Below, piece after piece: positions 33,735 to 42,323 of a stretch of 60,824 nucleotides of DNA. The notes below the pieces were generated by a model, which saw only the letters and a program-made list of their open reading frames with translations, made no database searches and had not been told where the DNA came from. The stretch is from assembly GCA_026015185.1 (NCBI GenBank), contig JAOZGX010000051.1:1-60824 (forward strand). The letters are read 5' to 3'. A program made the translations under genes and the position numbers. This DNA comes from Candidatus Bathyarchaeota archaeon. Its GTDB lineage: Archaea; Thermoproteota; Bathyarchaeia; 40CM-2-53-6; RBG-13-38-9. Each line of letters starts with the position of its first letter. The stretch's first letter is position 1.

Positions 33735-34667
33735 TCATTGAATTCCTAAGATGAAAAGCCATAAATTCAAGTATATGATTGCTCCGAAGTTGGTAATTAA
33801 AACCAAAGAAGCCACTACTTCTTTGAAGAAATTATAACGTTCACTTAGAATTACAGTGGAAACGGCAAGAGGCATGCTGTGCATAAGCACTATAACTGAT
33901 TTCTCCAAATCAGACAGATTAAACAATTTCAAAATGAGAAGCGCCAATAAGGGCAAGAATATTATTCTTAGAAGACTTAATTCCATGGCTTTTATGATCT
34001 GTCCGTATTTCCTACCATATAGGAAAGCGCCTAGCATAAAAATTGCTACCGCAGCAGATGTACCGCCCAACATATGTAAAGCAGTCGATATGACTGCTGG
34101 GATTGTAATACCTATAAGAGATAGAAGAGTTCCTAAAATAACCGATAGAATTAATGGATTCTTCGAAAGCCTTCTAAAAACATATTTTACTCCTTCAAAT
34201 TTCGCAGATTTCTTCAGCCCTCGCAATTCAAGGATTGTGATAAGCATAGGGACTACTACAACCGATATTGAGGCTGCAGATAACGTTGCCAGTCGCTCAC
34301 CTTCCCCCATAGGGAAAGCAAAGATAATAAAGGGTATGCCAAAGAAAGCTAAACTTCCAAAAATAGAACTGAAGATCAGTAAGAATATAGTATCCTTCTT
34401 TAATCCAAGAATAATAGAAATGGCAATAATTATGAATGATATTATAAGTATTGGTATAATCCCTGCGATTATATATCTAAAAGCTTCGATTGAAAATATA
34501 GTCTCAGCAAGATTAACAATAAACAAAGCTGGTAGTGCAAAATAGTATACATATGCACTAAGAACTCTTTCATCACCTTGTTTTAGAACACCGGTTCTCT
34601 TAGAAAGCAGGCCTGCTGCAATAAGAATAATTATTGGAATTGTGGTCCTAAGAACTACATTGTCCAT
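33735..34667 (-). CDS. AEC (auxin efflux carrier) family transporter
   Basis: 310 residues from an ATG, with about 10 membrane helices arranged as two inverted five-helix halves. LLSKRTGVLKQGDERVLSAYVYYFALPALFIVNLAE is the family's N-terminal signature, and the C-terminal HSMPLAVSTVILSERYNF is also typical. Bacterial and archaeal members export small organic acids or amino acids; the substrate cannot be read from the sequence. Flanked by 99 and 127 nt gaps, so probably a single-gene unit. Confidence 0.85.
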   Translation of the reverse strand: MDNVVLRTTIPIIILIAAGLLSKRTGVLKQGDERVLSAYVYYFALPALFIVNLAETIFSIEAFRYIIAGIIPILIISFIIIAISIILGLKKDTIFLLIFSSIFGSLAFFGIPFIIFAFPMGEGERLATLSAASISVVVVPMLITILELRGLKKSAKFEGVKYVFRRLSKNPLILSVILGTLLSLIGITIPAVISTALHMLGGTSAAVAIFMLGAFLYGRKYGQIIKAMELSLLRIIFLPLLALLILKLFNLSDLEKSVIVLMHSMPLAVSTVILSERYNFFKEVVASLVLITNFGAIIYLNLWLFILGIQ

Positions 34668-34794
34668 TTATTTTCGAACTCACATTTATGAAGATTACTA
34701 TCTTAAATGGTAAATGCTAATTTATGATTGTAAAAGTATGATAGAAGACTAATAAAGAAAAAAAATGTCGGGATTATAAAGGAAAGATAGATAT

Positions 34795-35214
34795 TTACAT
34801 ATCTTCTAACAGACTCGTAAAGAAATCATGGTGTTCTTCTTCATCTTCCAATGTGTCTCTAAAAAGTTCTGCTGTTACCAAGTCACCCTCTTTCATCGCG
34901 ATCTCTATTCCCTGCTTATACAAGTCAATTGCTCCTTCCTCATCCTTCTTATCTTGTTCAATCATATCCTTTAGTTCATCTCTAACATTGATAGGATCAG
35001 GTTTTATCGTCGGGGTTCCGCCGAGATATGAGAGCCTTTCAGCAAATGCTTCAGCATGCTTCATCTCTGTTATTGCAATATCCTTCAATTCATCTTTTAC
35101 AGCAAACCCACTAATACCTTTCCAAAGAACATGTTGCCACATGTATTGAACCGATACTTGTATCTCTCTTGCGATTCCTTTATTCATAATTTCCAACAAT
35201 TCTTTTGATGTCAT
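34795..35214 (-). CDS. Ferritin-like / bacterioferritin-like di-iron protein
   Basis: 139 residues from an ATG. Four-helix bundle with the di-iron ligand pattern: Glu in REIQVSVQYMWQH (about residue 17), EMKHAEAF (about 50-57), a Glu in the third helix (KDEEGAIDLY), and EDEEEHHDFF near 125-134. It probably stores iron or detoxifies peroxide. At 139 residues it is shorter than classical ferritins (about 160), being a Bfr-like or Dps-like variant. A palindrome (35265-35280) lies about 50 nt upstream. Confidence 0.85.
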   Translation of the reverse strand: MTSKELLEIMNKGIAREIQVSVQYMWQHVLWKGISGFAVKDELKDIAITEMKHAEAFAERLSYLGGTPTIKPDPINVRDELKDMIEQDKKDEEGAIDLYKQGIEIAMKEGDLVTAELFRDTLEDEEEHHDFFTSLLEDM

Positions 35215-35264
35215 ATTACCATCACGCAGATGTTACTTAATTCTAATAAACAGGTCAATAAAAG

Positions 35265-35280
35265 TTTCACTATGGTGAAA
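35265..35280. promoter_or_regulatory. Palindrome TTTCAC-TATG-GTGAAA upstream of ferritin-like gene
   Basis: A perfect 6-bp inverted repeat with a 4-bp spacer lies about 50 nt before the ferritin-like start and next to a TATA-like CTTTTATTG on the minus strand. Position and symmetry suggest an operator for a dimeric regulator, possibly metal- or redox-responsive. Confidence 0.45.
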
Positions 35281-35385
35281 ACAGGACTCGATTATTAATT
35301 AGAATTGCGACATATCGAAATTTTAAGATAAGTTTAAGAGAGTCTCGATTTTGCTAGTAAATAAAAACAATTAAGTTGAGAACGC

Positions 35386-36306
35386 TTGAGCAAAGGAAAA
35401 AGATCCAATACAAACTGGAATTATGTAATAGCATTTAGTCTAATAGCTAACATAATACTAGGACTGGGTTTAGTTTTAGTTATTCATAATCACTTAGTAT
35501 TAAATGAACAGATGAAATCTCTAATTGAAAGAGATGAAAATTTGACAAGGAATATAACCTCCTTAAACCAAGAATGTGCAATGTTAGAGAATCAGTTAGA
35601 ATATTACAAGCAACAAGCAGAGTATTATTCTGGATTGCTAGATCATAATGAAACTGCTGAGGGACTCATCGGTCAAGCTAACATTAACATTGTTGCAGTT
35701 AAACAAGTCACACAGGATTTCTTCGAAATTGGATACGAGGGTGTAGCTATGAGAGTAAATGTTGAAATGGAAATCGGAGAGGGGCGTTTGCTCATAGACA
35801 CTCAACCAAGAGTTGGAATAGATTTGCAGACAAGTGCTAAAACATCTTTATTGGTTGTAGAGAATTTCACAGGGATTTCTTTTAGAAAAACTGATGTAAT
35901 ACTCACTGTCATCTCTGAAAAGGATGTAGAAATAGTTGATGGACCTAGTGCCGGTGCTGCAATAACTATTGCGATCTTGGCTGCAATTTTGGATAAAGAA
36001 ATTGATCATAATATTGTGATAACGGGTACAATAAATCCAGATGGAACAATAGGTCCAGTAGGAGGTTTAGCAGAAAAAGCGATAGCTGCTTATGAAAAGG
36101 GTGTTGAAACTTTTCTAGTTCCAAAAGGGCAGAATGTGGTTACTGTTTATACGTATGAAGTGCATGAACCAATTCCGGGTTTTAGCGTACGAGTGTCAAA
36201 ACCCGAGCAGGTTATGTTAGAGGATTATCTAAAGGATAATGGATATGAAATTAAGATTAGTGAAGTTGGGAATATAGAACAAGCATATGAATTAATTGTT
36301 CATTAA
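35386..36306 (+). CDS. Membrane-anchored Lon-type (S16) serine peptidase without ATPase domain
   Basis: 306 residues from a TTG. One membrane helix (about 9-31), a coiled coil (about 35-90), then a Lon-C peptidase domain: the nucleophile Ser in DGPSAGAAITIA (about 188) and the catalytic Lys in GLAEKAIAAYEKG (about 230). GTINPDGTIGPVGG between them is family-typical. This matches the archaeal stand-alone Lon-like protease group (COG1750). No AAA domain is present in this gene or beside it. The peptidase domain probably faces outside. Confidence 0.88.
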   Translation: MSKGKRSNTNWNYVIAFSLIANIILGLGLVLVIHNHLVLNEQMKSLIERDENLTRNITSLNQECAMLENQLEYYKQQAEYYSGLLDHNETAEGLIGQANINIVAVKQVTQDFFEIGYEGVAMRVNVEMEIGEGRLLIDTQPRVGIDLQTSAKTSLLVVENFTGISFRKTDVILTVISEKDVEIVDGPSAGAAITIAILAAILDKEIDHNIVITGTINPDGTIGPVGGLAEKAIAAYEKGVETFLVPKGQNVVTVYTYEVHEPIPGFSVRVSKPEQVMLEDYLKDNGYEIKISEVGNIEQAYELIVH

Positions 36307-36332
36307 TTCTAGCATTAGGACTATTGAATTAC

Positions 36333-36728
36333 TTACATGTGGCTTTGAAGTTTAGATTCCAGTAATGTTTTTGGAACCGCACCTATTATCTGATCAACAG
36401 CTTTTCCTTCCTTGAAGATCATTAAAGTTGGAATGCTCATAATACCAAACTTTGAGGCTGTATTTGGACACTTGTCAACGTTAATCTTTAAGAATAGAGC
36501 CTTTCCAGCATATTCCTTTGCTAATGTTTGGATAACGGGGGCTACCATCTTACAAGGACCGCACCATTCAGCCCAAAAATCAACCATTACTAAGGAATTG
36601 GATTTTATTATCTCATCAAAACTCTCATCCGAACCATCTACAGGAGAGTCAGATTCCTTGCTTCCAGATTCTTTTTTTTCCACCATTTCTTTCATTTTTT
36701 TTTCTCGGATTTCATCAAGTTCATCCAA
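36333..36728 (-). CDS. trxA: Thioredoxin with charged N-terminal extension
   Basis: 131 residues. The first 35 are highly charged (Lys, Glu, Ser). The thioredoxin fold then follows with VDFWAEWCGPCKMVAPV (Cys56, Cys59) and the cis-Pro loop SIPTLMIFKEGK. It is a general disulfide reductant in the cytoplasm. The extension is absent from E. coli-type thioredoxins and is of unknown purpose. Converges with the Lon-type peptidase gene. Confidence 0.93.
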   Translation of the reverse strand: MDELDEIREKKMKEMVEKKESGSKESDSPVDGSDESFDEIIKSNSLVMVDFWAEWCGPCKMVAPVIQTLAKEYAGKALFLKINVDKCPNTASKFGIMSIPTLMIFKEGKAVDQIIGAVPKTLLESKLQSHM

Positions 36729-36892
36729 TGATATTCACCAAATAAGTCTTTTATAACCGCACTTCAAGCTCAATATTAAGTTTTTCCCATTTATGATCTG
36801 AATTACCTCTCAACTTACCAGAAAATTATATCAATATTGAAAAACCTTTCAAGAGATAGAAAATATATACTTGTAATAGACTAAATCGTCTT

Positions 36893-36909
36893 GACTATTA
36901 ATAATAGTC
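36893..36909. promoter_or_regulatory. Perfect palindrome upstream of argH
   Basis: GACTATTA-A-TAATAGTC is an 8-bp inverted repeat around one base, 28 nt before the TTG start of argH. It overlaps the place where a TATA box would lie for a leaderless transcript, so a protein bound here would block transcription. A candidate operator of argHG. Confidence 0.45.
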
Positions 36910-36937
36910 CACTAAATTTTCCTAAAGTGAAAAAAAT

Positions 36938-38428
36938 TTGAGAAAAGGCGTGTATAGATCTCGGTTGCGTGGGGAGCCCGATAGTATTGCGATGAAATAC
37001 ATGTCATCTGCTTTAATTGATGATTGGATATTGGAAGAAGATATCGACAATACTGAAGCCCATGATATCATGCTTTATGAGCAGGGAATAATTCGACTAG
37101 ATGATTTAGAAAAGATCCTTGAAAAATTAGAGGAAATTCGGGTAAAATTCCTCAAAAAGGAGATATCCATTCCTTTGGATGTAGAAGATGTTCATGAGTT
37201 CTTGGAGCATTATGTTACAATAGGTACAAGTATCGAAGTAGGCGGAAAGATACATACGGGCAGGTCAAGAAATGACCAAGTTGCCACCGATATCAGATTG
37301 AAAGTCAGATCAGAATTGAATAAAGTGTCTCAAGGAATTCAAGATCTAATTGAGAATCTTATTTCGCTTGCAAAAGAGAATATTCATACTATAATGGTCG
37401 TATATACTCATACACAACATGCCCAGATAGGAACTTTTGCTCACTATCTCAATGCGCATATAGATCATCTATTAAGAGACTTAGATAGAATAGAAGATTG
37501 TTATAAAAGAGTAAACCTGAATCCTTTGGGTTCTTGCGCAATAAGTGGTTCTAGTTTCAAATTAGATAGAACAAGAACAACCGAATTATTAGGCTTTGAA
37601 GGTTTAGTAGAGAATTCTATAGATGCGGTGAGTTCACGGGATTTCGCTTTGGAAGCTGTTTCAATATTAGCTACTCTAATGTCGAATCTTAGTCGAATCT
37701 CAAACGATATAATTTTGTGGTCAACAAGTGAATTTGGATATGTGGAGATCGCAGATGAGTATGCCTCAACATCCAGCGCCATGCCACAGAAGAAAAACCC
37801 ATGTACCCTTGAATTGATCAGAGCAAAGACATCAATAGTCTATGGTAACTTGGTAGAATTATTAACGATTATGAAGGGATTGCCCACAGGATATAATAGA
37901 GATTTACAGGAGACCAAACCACCGCTTAGAATGAGTTTCCAGATTACTAAAGATACTTTAGAATTATTGACGAGGATCTTTTCAAGTATCATAATAAATA
38001 AAGAAAGAATTCGAAAAAATGCAAACGATAGCTATGCTACAGCAATAGATCTGGCTGAAGAACTAGTAAGACAGGGCCTGTCTTTCAGAGAAGCCCATAA
38101 AGTAGTGGGAGAATCTGTAAAAACCTTAGTAGATGCCAATAAGAAATTAATTGAATTAAGCCCCGAAATTTTGGATAGATCAATAAAGAAAATAATAGAG
38201 AGGAAATTAACAATTAATTTTGAAAAACTGAGAAATGTTTTAAACCCTGAAAATGCATTAAGTAAACGCTTAACAAGGGGTAGCGCTAATCCCCAAGAAG
38301 TGAAGAGGATGATCAAAGTTAGGGAGAGAGATCTCGCCTCTTCCAAATTAAAGCTAGGAAAACGTATTGGGAAAATTGACAAATCAAAAAAATTGTTATC
38401 AAAAACTGTAAATAAAATATTGAGTTGA
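36938..38428 (+). CDS. argH: Argininosuccinate lyase
   Basis: 496 residues from a TTG. SRLRGEPDSIAMKYMSS at the N-terminus, DVHEFLEHYVT, HTGRSRNDQVATDIRL, HTQHAQIGTFAHYL and the signature STSSAMPQKKNPCTLELIRA with the catalytic Ser. It cleaves argininosuccinate into arginine and fumarate. About 30 residues longer than usual because of a basic C-terminal tail. It precedes argG by 17 nt; the lyase-before-synthase order is less common. Confidence 0.95.
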   Translation: MRKGVYRSRLRGEPDSIAMKYMSSALIDDWILEEDIDNTEAHDIMLYEQGIIRLDDLEKILEKLEEIRVKFLKKEISIPLDVEDVHEFLEHYVTIGTSIEVGGKIHTGRSRNDQVATDIRLKVRSELNKVSQGIQDLIENLISLAKENIHTIMVVYTHTQHAQIGTFAHYLNAHIDHLLRDLDRIEDCYKRVNLNPLGSCAISGSSFKLDRTRTTELLGFEGLVENSIDAVSSRDFALEAVSILATLMSNLSRISNDIILWSTSEFGYVEIADEYASTSSAMPQKKNPCTLELIRAKTSIVYGNLVELLTIMKGLPTGYNRDLQETKPPLRMSFQITKDTLELLTRIFSSIIINKERIRKNANDSYATAIDLAEELVRQGLSFREAHKVVGESVKTLVDANKKLIELSPEILDRSIKKIIERKLTINFEKLRNVLNPENALSKRLTRGSANPQEVKRMIKVRERDLASSKLKLGKRIGKIDKSKKLLSKTVNKILS

Positions 38429-38445
38429 AAGAGGGGTAAATTAGA

Positions 38446-39630
38446 TTGGCAAAATCTTCTAAAGTGGTTCTGGCCTATTCGGGCGGCCTAGACTCTACGT
38501 TATTAATGATCTTGTTAAAAGAGAAATACAAATTTGATGAAGTCATACCAGTTTGCATGGATGTTGGGCAGGGAGATGATGAGATTCGAATAGCCCGTGA
38601 AAGAGCAGAGTCACTTGGGGAAAAGGCTATTTTCTTTGATACAAAGGAAGAATTTGTCAACGACTATATTTTCCGTTGTATAAAGGCAAATGGCAGTTAT
38701 GAGGGCTATCCCATAGGAACTTCAATGTCTCGTGTGTTAATAGCTACCAAAGTAGCAGAGATGGCAAAAAAGCATGATGCAGAAGCAGTAGCTCACGGAT
38801 GTACAGGCAAAGGTAATGATCAATTTAGAATGGAGACTACTTTCAAATATTTAACTCCTGAAGTAAGAATTGTAGCTCCAATTAGAGAACTTGACTTATC
38901 TAGACCTGATGAAGAGGAGATCTTAAAGAAACACGGAATCGACCCCAAAAAAAGAGTGGGTACACTAGGCGGGGACGTAAATATGTGGTCCCATTCAATT
39001 GGGAGCGGACAGGTTGAGGATCTAAAAAGTCAATATGAAAAGGACTATATCTGGGCAGCTCCAGTTGAGAAAGCACCAGATAAACCTACGGAGCTCACGC
39101 TGAAATTTGAAAAGGGTGTTCCAGTTGATATGGATGGAACAAAAGATCCAATTGAGATAATCTTAAAGCTCAATGAAATCGGTGGAGCCAATGGAGTTGG
39201 CAGAATAGATATTCTGGAAGACGGTATAATTGGGCTTAAATCAAGAGAATTGTATGAAGCGCCCGCTGCAACGATTCTCCTAAATACTCATGCGAATTTG
39301 GAACATTTGATCTTGACCAAAGAACAATTGAGATTGAAACGCGAAGTAGATTCTCTTTGGGCGGATATGGTATACCATGCAATGTGGTTGCATCCACTTA
39401 GAAAAGATTTAGATGCGTTTATAGACTCCACTCAAAAACATGTTACTGGTGAAATAACTATTAGACTTTACAAAGGTAACATTGAAACAGTAAAGAGAGA
39501 TTCTCCTGAGTCATTATTTGCTCCTGAATTAAGATCGATAAAAAGAGGCGGATTTGACCAACGTGAAGCAACTGGAGCTGTTAAAGTCTATACTCTACCA
39601 TATGGACTATATGGTAAAAAAAGAAGATAA
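38446..39630 (+). CDS. argG: Argininosuccinate synthase
   Basis: 394 residues from a TTG. The PP-loop VVLAYSGGLDSTLLM, then CMDVGQGDDEI, GTSMSRVLIATK, AHGCTGKGNDQFRMET and GVGRIDILEDGIIGLKSRELYEAPAA. It joins citrulline and aspartate using ATP. Length and motifs are normal. Forms an operon with argH, so the last two arginine steps are together; other arg genes are not in the window. Confidence 0.96.
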   Translation: MAKSSKVVLAYSGGLDSTLLMILLKEKYKFDEVIPVCMDVGQGDDEIRIARERAESLGEKAIFFDTKEEFVNDYIFRCIKANGSYEGYPIGTSMSRVLIATKVAEMAKKHDAEAVAHGCTGKGNDQFRMETTFKYLTPEVRIVAPIRELDLSRPDEEEILKKHGIDPKKRVGTLGGDVNMWSHSIGSGQVEDLKSQYEKDYIWAAPVEKAPDKPTELTLKFEKGVPVDMDGTKDPIEIILKLNEIGGANGVGRIDILEDGIIGLKSRELYEAPAATILLNTHANLEHLILTKEQLRLKREVDSLWADMVYHAMWLHPLRKDLDAFIDSTQKHVTGEITIRLYKGNIETVKRDSPESLFAPELRSIKRGGFDQREATGAVKVYTLPYGLYGKKRR

Positions 39631-39640
39631 TATAAAAAGC

Positions 39641-41032
39641 CTATATTGAAATAGTCTTCAATTCTTTACCCGCGTGTATCAGATGAACAGTACAAGCAAG
39701 GCAAGGGTCGAATGATCTAATTGTGTTGACAACTTCTTTTTTATTTTCCGTATCGGTGATCTGGGTTCCAATCAAAGCTTGCTCTATAGGTCCATTTTGA
39801 CCCGAACTATCTTTAGGTGAACAATTCCAAGCTGTCGGTGTAATTATCTGATATCTTGAAATCTTCTTATCCTCAATTTGTATCCAATGTCCGAGAGCCC
39901 CTCGAGGAGCTTCCCATAAACCTAAACCTGAAGCACTCGTTGGAACCTCGTATTTAGTAGATGTCGGTTCACCCGGTTTTAATTTACTGACCCAAATAGG
40001 CATTGCTTCTATCAATTTCTCAATCTCTAATGCTCTTGCATAAATTCTGTCATATACTGATGCCCCATGCGGGGATTTCGGTGTGTATAGTCCTGAAACT
40101 ATCATTCTAGCTAGAGGGCCAACTTCGAATGCTTTACCTTTATAACGAGGTGCTTTAGCCCATGTGTATGCTTTCTCACCTGTTCTAGTTAGTTTACCAT
40201 ATTGAGGTTCAGGTGGAATTTCTACCTCGGGATTTCCTGCGCTTTCTTCAGTATACCATGAATATGTAACATCCTCAGTAATCTGTTTTACATTGAATTC
40301 TTGTTTTTCGCCATTTGAAATAATGCCTCTTTTAAAATAAAATAAATCTTCATCTTCAGGATTATCAGGATCACGATAAACGCCATATGATATGAAGTTA
40401 TTAGGACCTACTCCATATTCTTTCAATTCTTGATTATCATCTAAGTAACCCAAAATAGTTGGAGCATGCTGCTTAAAGGTTTCTTCAATTTGATTTAATC
40501 TTTCTAGAATAGCGGTACGAGTTTCTGCGGTAGGTTTCTTAGTCTCTCCCCCAGCAACACTAGACCAATGATGAGGAGTTTTTCCTCCAAATATAGCGAT
40601 TATTTGATGGCAGAGTCTTTGGGCTGGAATAATAACTTCTCTATATATTTGATTATAATTATCGTTCCCTAAACCGTAAAAATCATAATCCGGACCACAA
40701 AGGGCTAGAATGCTCAGTAGATGGGAATAAATCGTAGTAGCAGTCTCAATTATATTCCTGATAGCATAAGCATTTGCTGGAAGCGTAATACCAGCAGCAT
40801 CTTCTAAGCAAAAAGAAGATGTCATCTGATGTGTTTCATGACAAACTCCACAGATTGCACAAGTAATAATAGGGGCGTCTCGGGGATCCCTTCCCACCAA
40901 TATCGTTTCAATGCCTCTATATAGAGTGCCTATACACTGTGCGTCTACAATTTCATCGTTTTCAATTTCAACTTTTACCTTTAAATGACCTTCAAGTCTA
41001 GTTACAGGGTCTACTACAAAAGTCTCTGACAT
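39641..41032 (-). CDS. [NiFe] hydrogenase large subunit, group 1-like
   Basis: 463 residues from an ATG. VDPVTRLEGHLKVKVE (the Glu is the proton gate), L1 motif CAICGVCHETH with NiFe ligands Cys61 and Cys64, and L2 motif DPCLACTVH with Cys444 and Cys447. The 13 residues after His450 would be clipped by a maturation protease. The residue two before the first ligand Cys is Ala59, where Arg is usual. It follows the Tat-exported small subunit by 25 nt, so the enzyme probably faces outside and oxidises hydrogen. No cytochrome b or maturation gene is directly adjacent. Confidence 0.9.
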   Translation of the reverse strand: MSETFVVDPVTRLEGHLKVKVEIENDEIVDAQCIGTLYRGIETILVGRDPRDAPIITCAICGVCHETHQMTSSFCLEDAAGITLPANAYAIRNIIETATTIYSHLLSILALCGPDYDFYGLGNDNYNQIYREVIIPAQRLCHQIIAIFGGKTPHHWSSVAGGETKKPTAETRTAILERLNQIEETFKQHAPTILGYLDDNQELKEYGVGPNNFISYGVYRDPDNPEDEDLFYFKRGIISNGEKQEFNVKQITEDVTYSWYTEESAGNPEVEIPPEPQYGKLTRTGEKAYTWAKAPRYKGKAFEVGPLARMIVSGLYTPKSPHGASVYDRIYARALEIEKLIEAMPIWVSKLKPGEPTSTKYEVPTSASGLGLWEAPRGALGHWIQIEDKKISRYQIITPTAWNCSPKDSSGQNGPIEQALIGTQITDTENKKEVVNTIRSFDPCLACTVHLIHAGKELKTISI

Positions 41033-41057
41033 TTTTAATCCCTCAACATTTTAGAAT

Positions 41058-42095
41058 TTATTTTTTCTTTGCCTGAGCTTTTCTTTTACCTCGTCTTTGT
41101 AATGCATAAGCCCCAGCACCTGCAGCAACTGCAGCGGTTGCAGCCCCTGCAACAATCATTGGATCTACTGGGAATTCAGGTGTAGTAGGCTCGATGATTT
41201 CCCAAGAATAGAATGGGCTTAAGGGCGGATCTGGAAAGGTGGGCTCTACACAGGCTCGGCATGGTACTCCACCTAAAGTACACATATTTACTCCATTATT
41301 CCATAATCTTGATGGGCATTCACCATGTGATATTGGGCCTTTACATCCAAGTCTAAATAAGCATTCAGGATCTTCAAAAGATTCTGCAAATTGTCCCGCT
41401 TCATAATATCCTAGCCTTGAGCATGCTTCGTGAACCGTTTTACCGTAGAATGCTTTTGGCCGATTATATTCATCTAATTCAGGAGGGATGCCTTGCAGAA
41501 CATTGGCAAGAGTTAATATTACCCAATCAGGATGTGGTGGACAACCAGGCAAATTTACTACTGTCTTTTCAGGAATGATCTCACTTACTGGTCTAACGTT
41601 AGTAGGATTTGGATCTCCTGAAGGTATTCCTCCAAAGGCAGCGCATGATCCGAGTGCTACTACTTGACTTGCTTTAGCTCCTAATAGTTTCACCCATTCT
41701 TCAAAAGGAACAGGATCACCATCTATCTCTCCTACAGTGCAGAAGTAGCCTTCAGGAACGCCGCCCTCAACAATTAAGAGATCGGGTGAGGGTTTACCAT
41801 CAGCAGCGTCTTTTAACCTGTTTAAAGCCTCTTCTCCTTCAGCGATCATGATAGATGGCTGATAGTTTAAAGATAGTCTAAAATCTGTTATTACATCAAT
41901 TAGATCAGGATTCGCACCCTGTAACATCGAAACTGTACATCCACTGTCTTGAGACCCTTGAAGCCATATTACATTAACTTCTTGCTGTGCTACTGCTTTG
42001 AAGATCTTGCGAAGATCAGAAGTATAATATTCAATTACAGCGCCAGTAGTCATAACGGTGCTAAGTTTGATAAAATCTCTTCGAGTTATTTTCAT
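41058..42095 (-). CDS. [NiFe] hydrogenase small subunit with Tat signal and C-terminal anchor
   Basis: 345 residues from an ATG. Tat signal RRDFIKLS at residues 5-12. Fe-S ligands for the proximal cluster: SGCTVS, GSCAAFGG and LPGCPPHPDW. For the distal and medial clusters: the VHEACSRLGYYEAG His/Cys, LGCKGP, CPSRLWNNG, then CTLGGVPCRACVEP. A C-terminal membrane helix (about 315-333) is followed by a basic KRKAQAKKK tail. It carries electrons from the NiFe site toward the membrane. The promoter appears leaderless. Confidence 0.92.
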   Translation of the reverse strand: MKITRRDFIKLSTVMTTGAVIEYYTSDLRKIFKAVAQQEVNVIWLQGSQDSGCTVSMLQGANPDLIDVITDFRLSLNYQPSIMIAEGEEALNRLKDAADGKPSPDLLIVEGGVPEGYFCTVGEIDGDPVPFEEWVKLLGAKASQVVALGSCAAFGGIPSGDPNPTNVRPVSEIIPEKTVVNLPGCPPHPDWVILTLANVLQGIPPELDEYNRPKAFYGKTVHEACSRLGYYEAGQFAESFEDPECLFRLGCKGPISHGECPSRLWNNGVNMCTLGGVPCRACVEPTFPDPPLSPFYSWEIIEPTTPEFPVDPMIVAGAATAAVAAGAGAYALQRRGKRKAQAKKK

Positions 42096-42112
42096 TGATA
42101 TACAACTCTTTG

Positions 42113-42128
42113 GGTTATATATACAACC
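42113..42128 (-). promoter_or_regulatory. Hydrogenase promoter: TATA box inside a palindrome
   Basis: On the minus strand GTATATATAA is centred about 24 nt before the ATG, so transcription should start at or next to the start codon (leaderless). The TATA box is flanked by GGTT and AACC, making a near-perfect 16-bp palindrome that a dimeric regulator could cover. Confidence 0.5.
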
Positions 42129-42227
42129 ACTCTAAACTATAATTTATTTGAAAGGATTCCAAGTGAGTATAATTTATAAATTTTAGTTCCACTCGCAATT
42201 GCTTGTAAAAAAACAATAGGGATCATA

Positions 42228-42244
42228 TTATAACATTGTTATAA
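42228..42244. promoter_or_regulatory. Palindrome TTATAACA-T-TGTTATAA upstream of hydrogenase genes
   Basis: A perfect 8-bp inverted repeat around one base, about 130 nt upstream of the small-subunit start and 80 nt past the end of the preceding membrane-protein gene. It shares the ATAAC-N3-GTTAT core with sites at 3040-3052 and 49496-49508. It could be an operator or part of a terminator. Confidence 0.4.
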
Positions 42245-42323
42245 ATCTGTCTGTATCTTCTTCAATCTTCAATCGAAAAATAGAGTATAATCATGATTCC
42301 GTGAAAAGTTACGATGATATTTG

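Noticed and set aside
33856-34545. 229-codon plus-strand open frame
   Set aside because: It is antisense to the AEC transporter, whose minus-strand frame shows ten membrane helices and family motifs.
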